Shown: positions 63,816 through 64,000 of the stretch, piece by piece
How the letters are laid out: the number at the start of each line of letters is the position of its first letter
How positions within the stretch are numbered: the first letter of the stretch is position 1
NCBI GenBank assembly: GCA_031763025.1
Contig: JASSKH010000045.1
Span: 806,001-870,000, forward strand
DNA length: 64,000 bases
Direction of reading: 5' to 3'
Source of the DNA: Macrocystis pyrifera
Taxonomy: Eukaryota; Sar; Phaeophyceae; Laminariales; Laminariaceae
The notes under the pieces: model-generated
The model's database searches: none
The model's input: only the letters and a program-made list of their open reading frames with translations
Told to the model about the DNA's origin: nothing
Made by a program: the position numbers and the translations under genes

Positions 63816-63968
63816 ACGAACGTGGGAAAACTGGTCGTGGGGCTCTGGTGCGGAAAGGCAACGTCTGCGGCCCCCGCACCCCACGAGGAATCCAAAGACC
63901 AAACTATCGCAGAGAACCAAGCGATCAATCCCGTCGAGGGTGGCGTGGCGCAGGCGGACGAGCCCGAG
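63816..63968 (+). CDS. Second exon of the right-hand gene (153 nt), gene continues off the window
   Basis: Acceptor GGCGCGTCTTTCAG and donor GAGCCCGAG|GTAAGG are both strong. 51 codons in phase 0: VGKLVVGLWCGKATSAAPAP, then an acidic, Gln/Glu-rich stretch. No domain recognised. Confidence 0.6.
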
Positions 63969-64000
63969 GTAAGGGGAAGAGGCTGTACGTTGCTCCCGCG

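Overview
This looks like nuclear DNA from a repeat-rich eukaryote with long introns. Short GC-rich coding blocks are bounded by GT..AG splice sites and separated by 0.3-4 kb of AT-richer DNA full of microsatellites, miniature transposons and a SINE. The main gene is an IQ/coiled-coil/WW-like protein of the sort common in cilia and the cytoskeleton, and a Ty3/gypsy chromovirus is present. I lean towards a multicellular stramenopile such as a brown alga. That is inference from genome style only; nothing here fixes the species.

Left two thirds (about 4.6-42.3 kb, minus strand): I reconstruct one multi-exon gene with 23 proposed exons and about 926 codons. Every one of the 22 junctions can be made reading-frame compatible, although exons 1, 10, 12 and 13 are weak. 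The 5' part has a segment rich in threonine and globular blocks. The middle carries three IQ-type calmodulin-binding motifs, followed by a long charged helical region. The 3' part has two WW-like modules. The gene is open at its 3' end (to the left of the window), and its first exon is not identified. Its introns hold 14 copies of a ~109-bp TA-target MITE, a truncated second copy of a hAT-like element, G/C-homopolymer repeats, GATC-rich repeats and many simple arrays. Several arrays sit exactly at 3' splice sites.

Far left (1-4.6 kb): a tRNA-derived SINE and a complete non-autonomous hAT-like element (1112-3032) with terminal inverted repeats and a perfect 8-bp target duplication. The element is filled with short palindromes of the TAACAT-ATGTTA type.

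45.2-59.6 kb, plus strand: a 14.4-kb Ty3/gypsy chromovirus with LTRs about 98% identical. It has a long leader (with a SINE nested in it), a gag region, a domain I recognise as NADAR (YbiA-like) directly upstream of the aspartic protease, then RT, RNase H, integrase, a chromodomain and a C-terminal Tudor-like segment. Several stops and frameshifts break the copy. The NADAR domain inside a retrotransposon polyprotein is the most unusual thing in the window.

59.6-64 kb: mostly unassigned DNA. There is a possible terminal exon on the minus strand just outside the 3' LTR, and the first two exons (62615-62731, 63816-63968) of a probable plus-strand gene that runs off the right edge.
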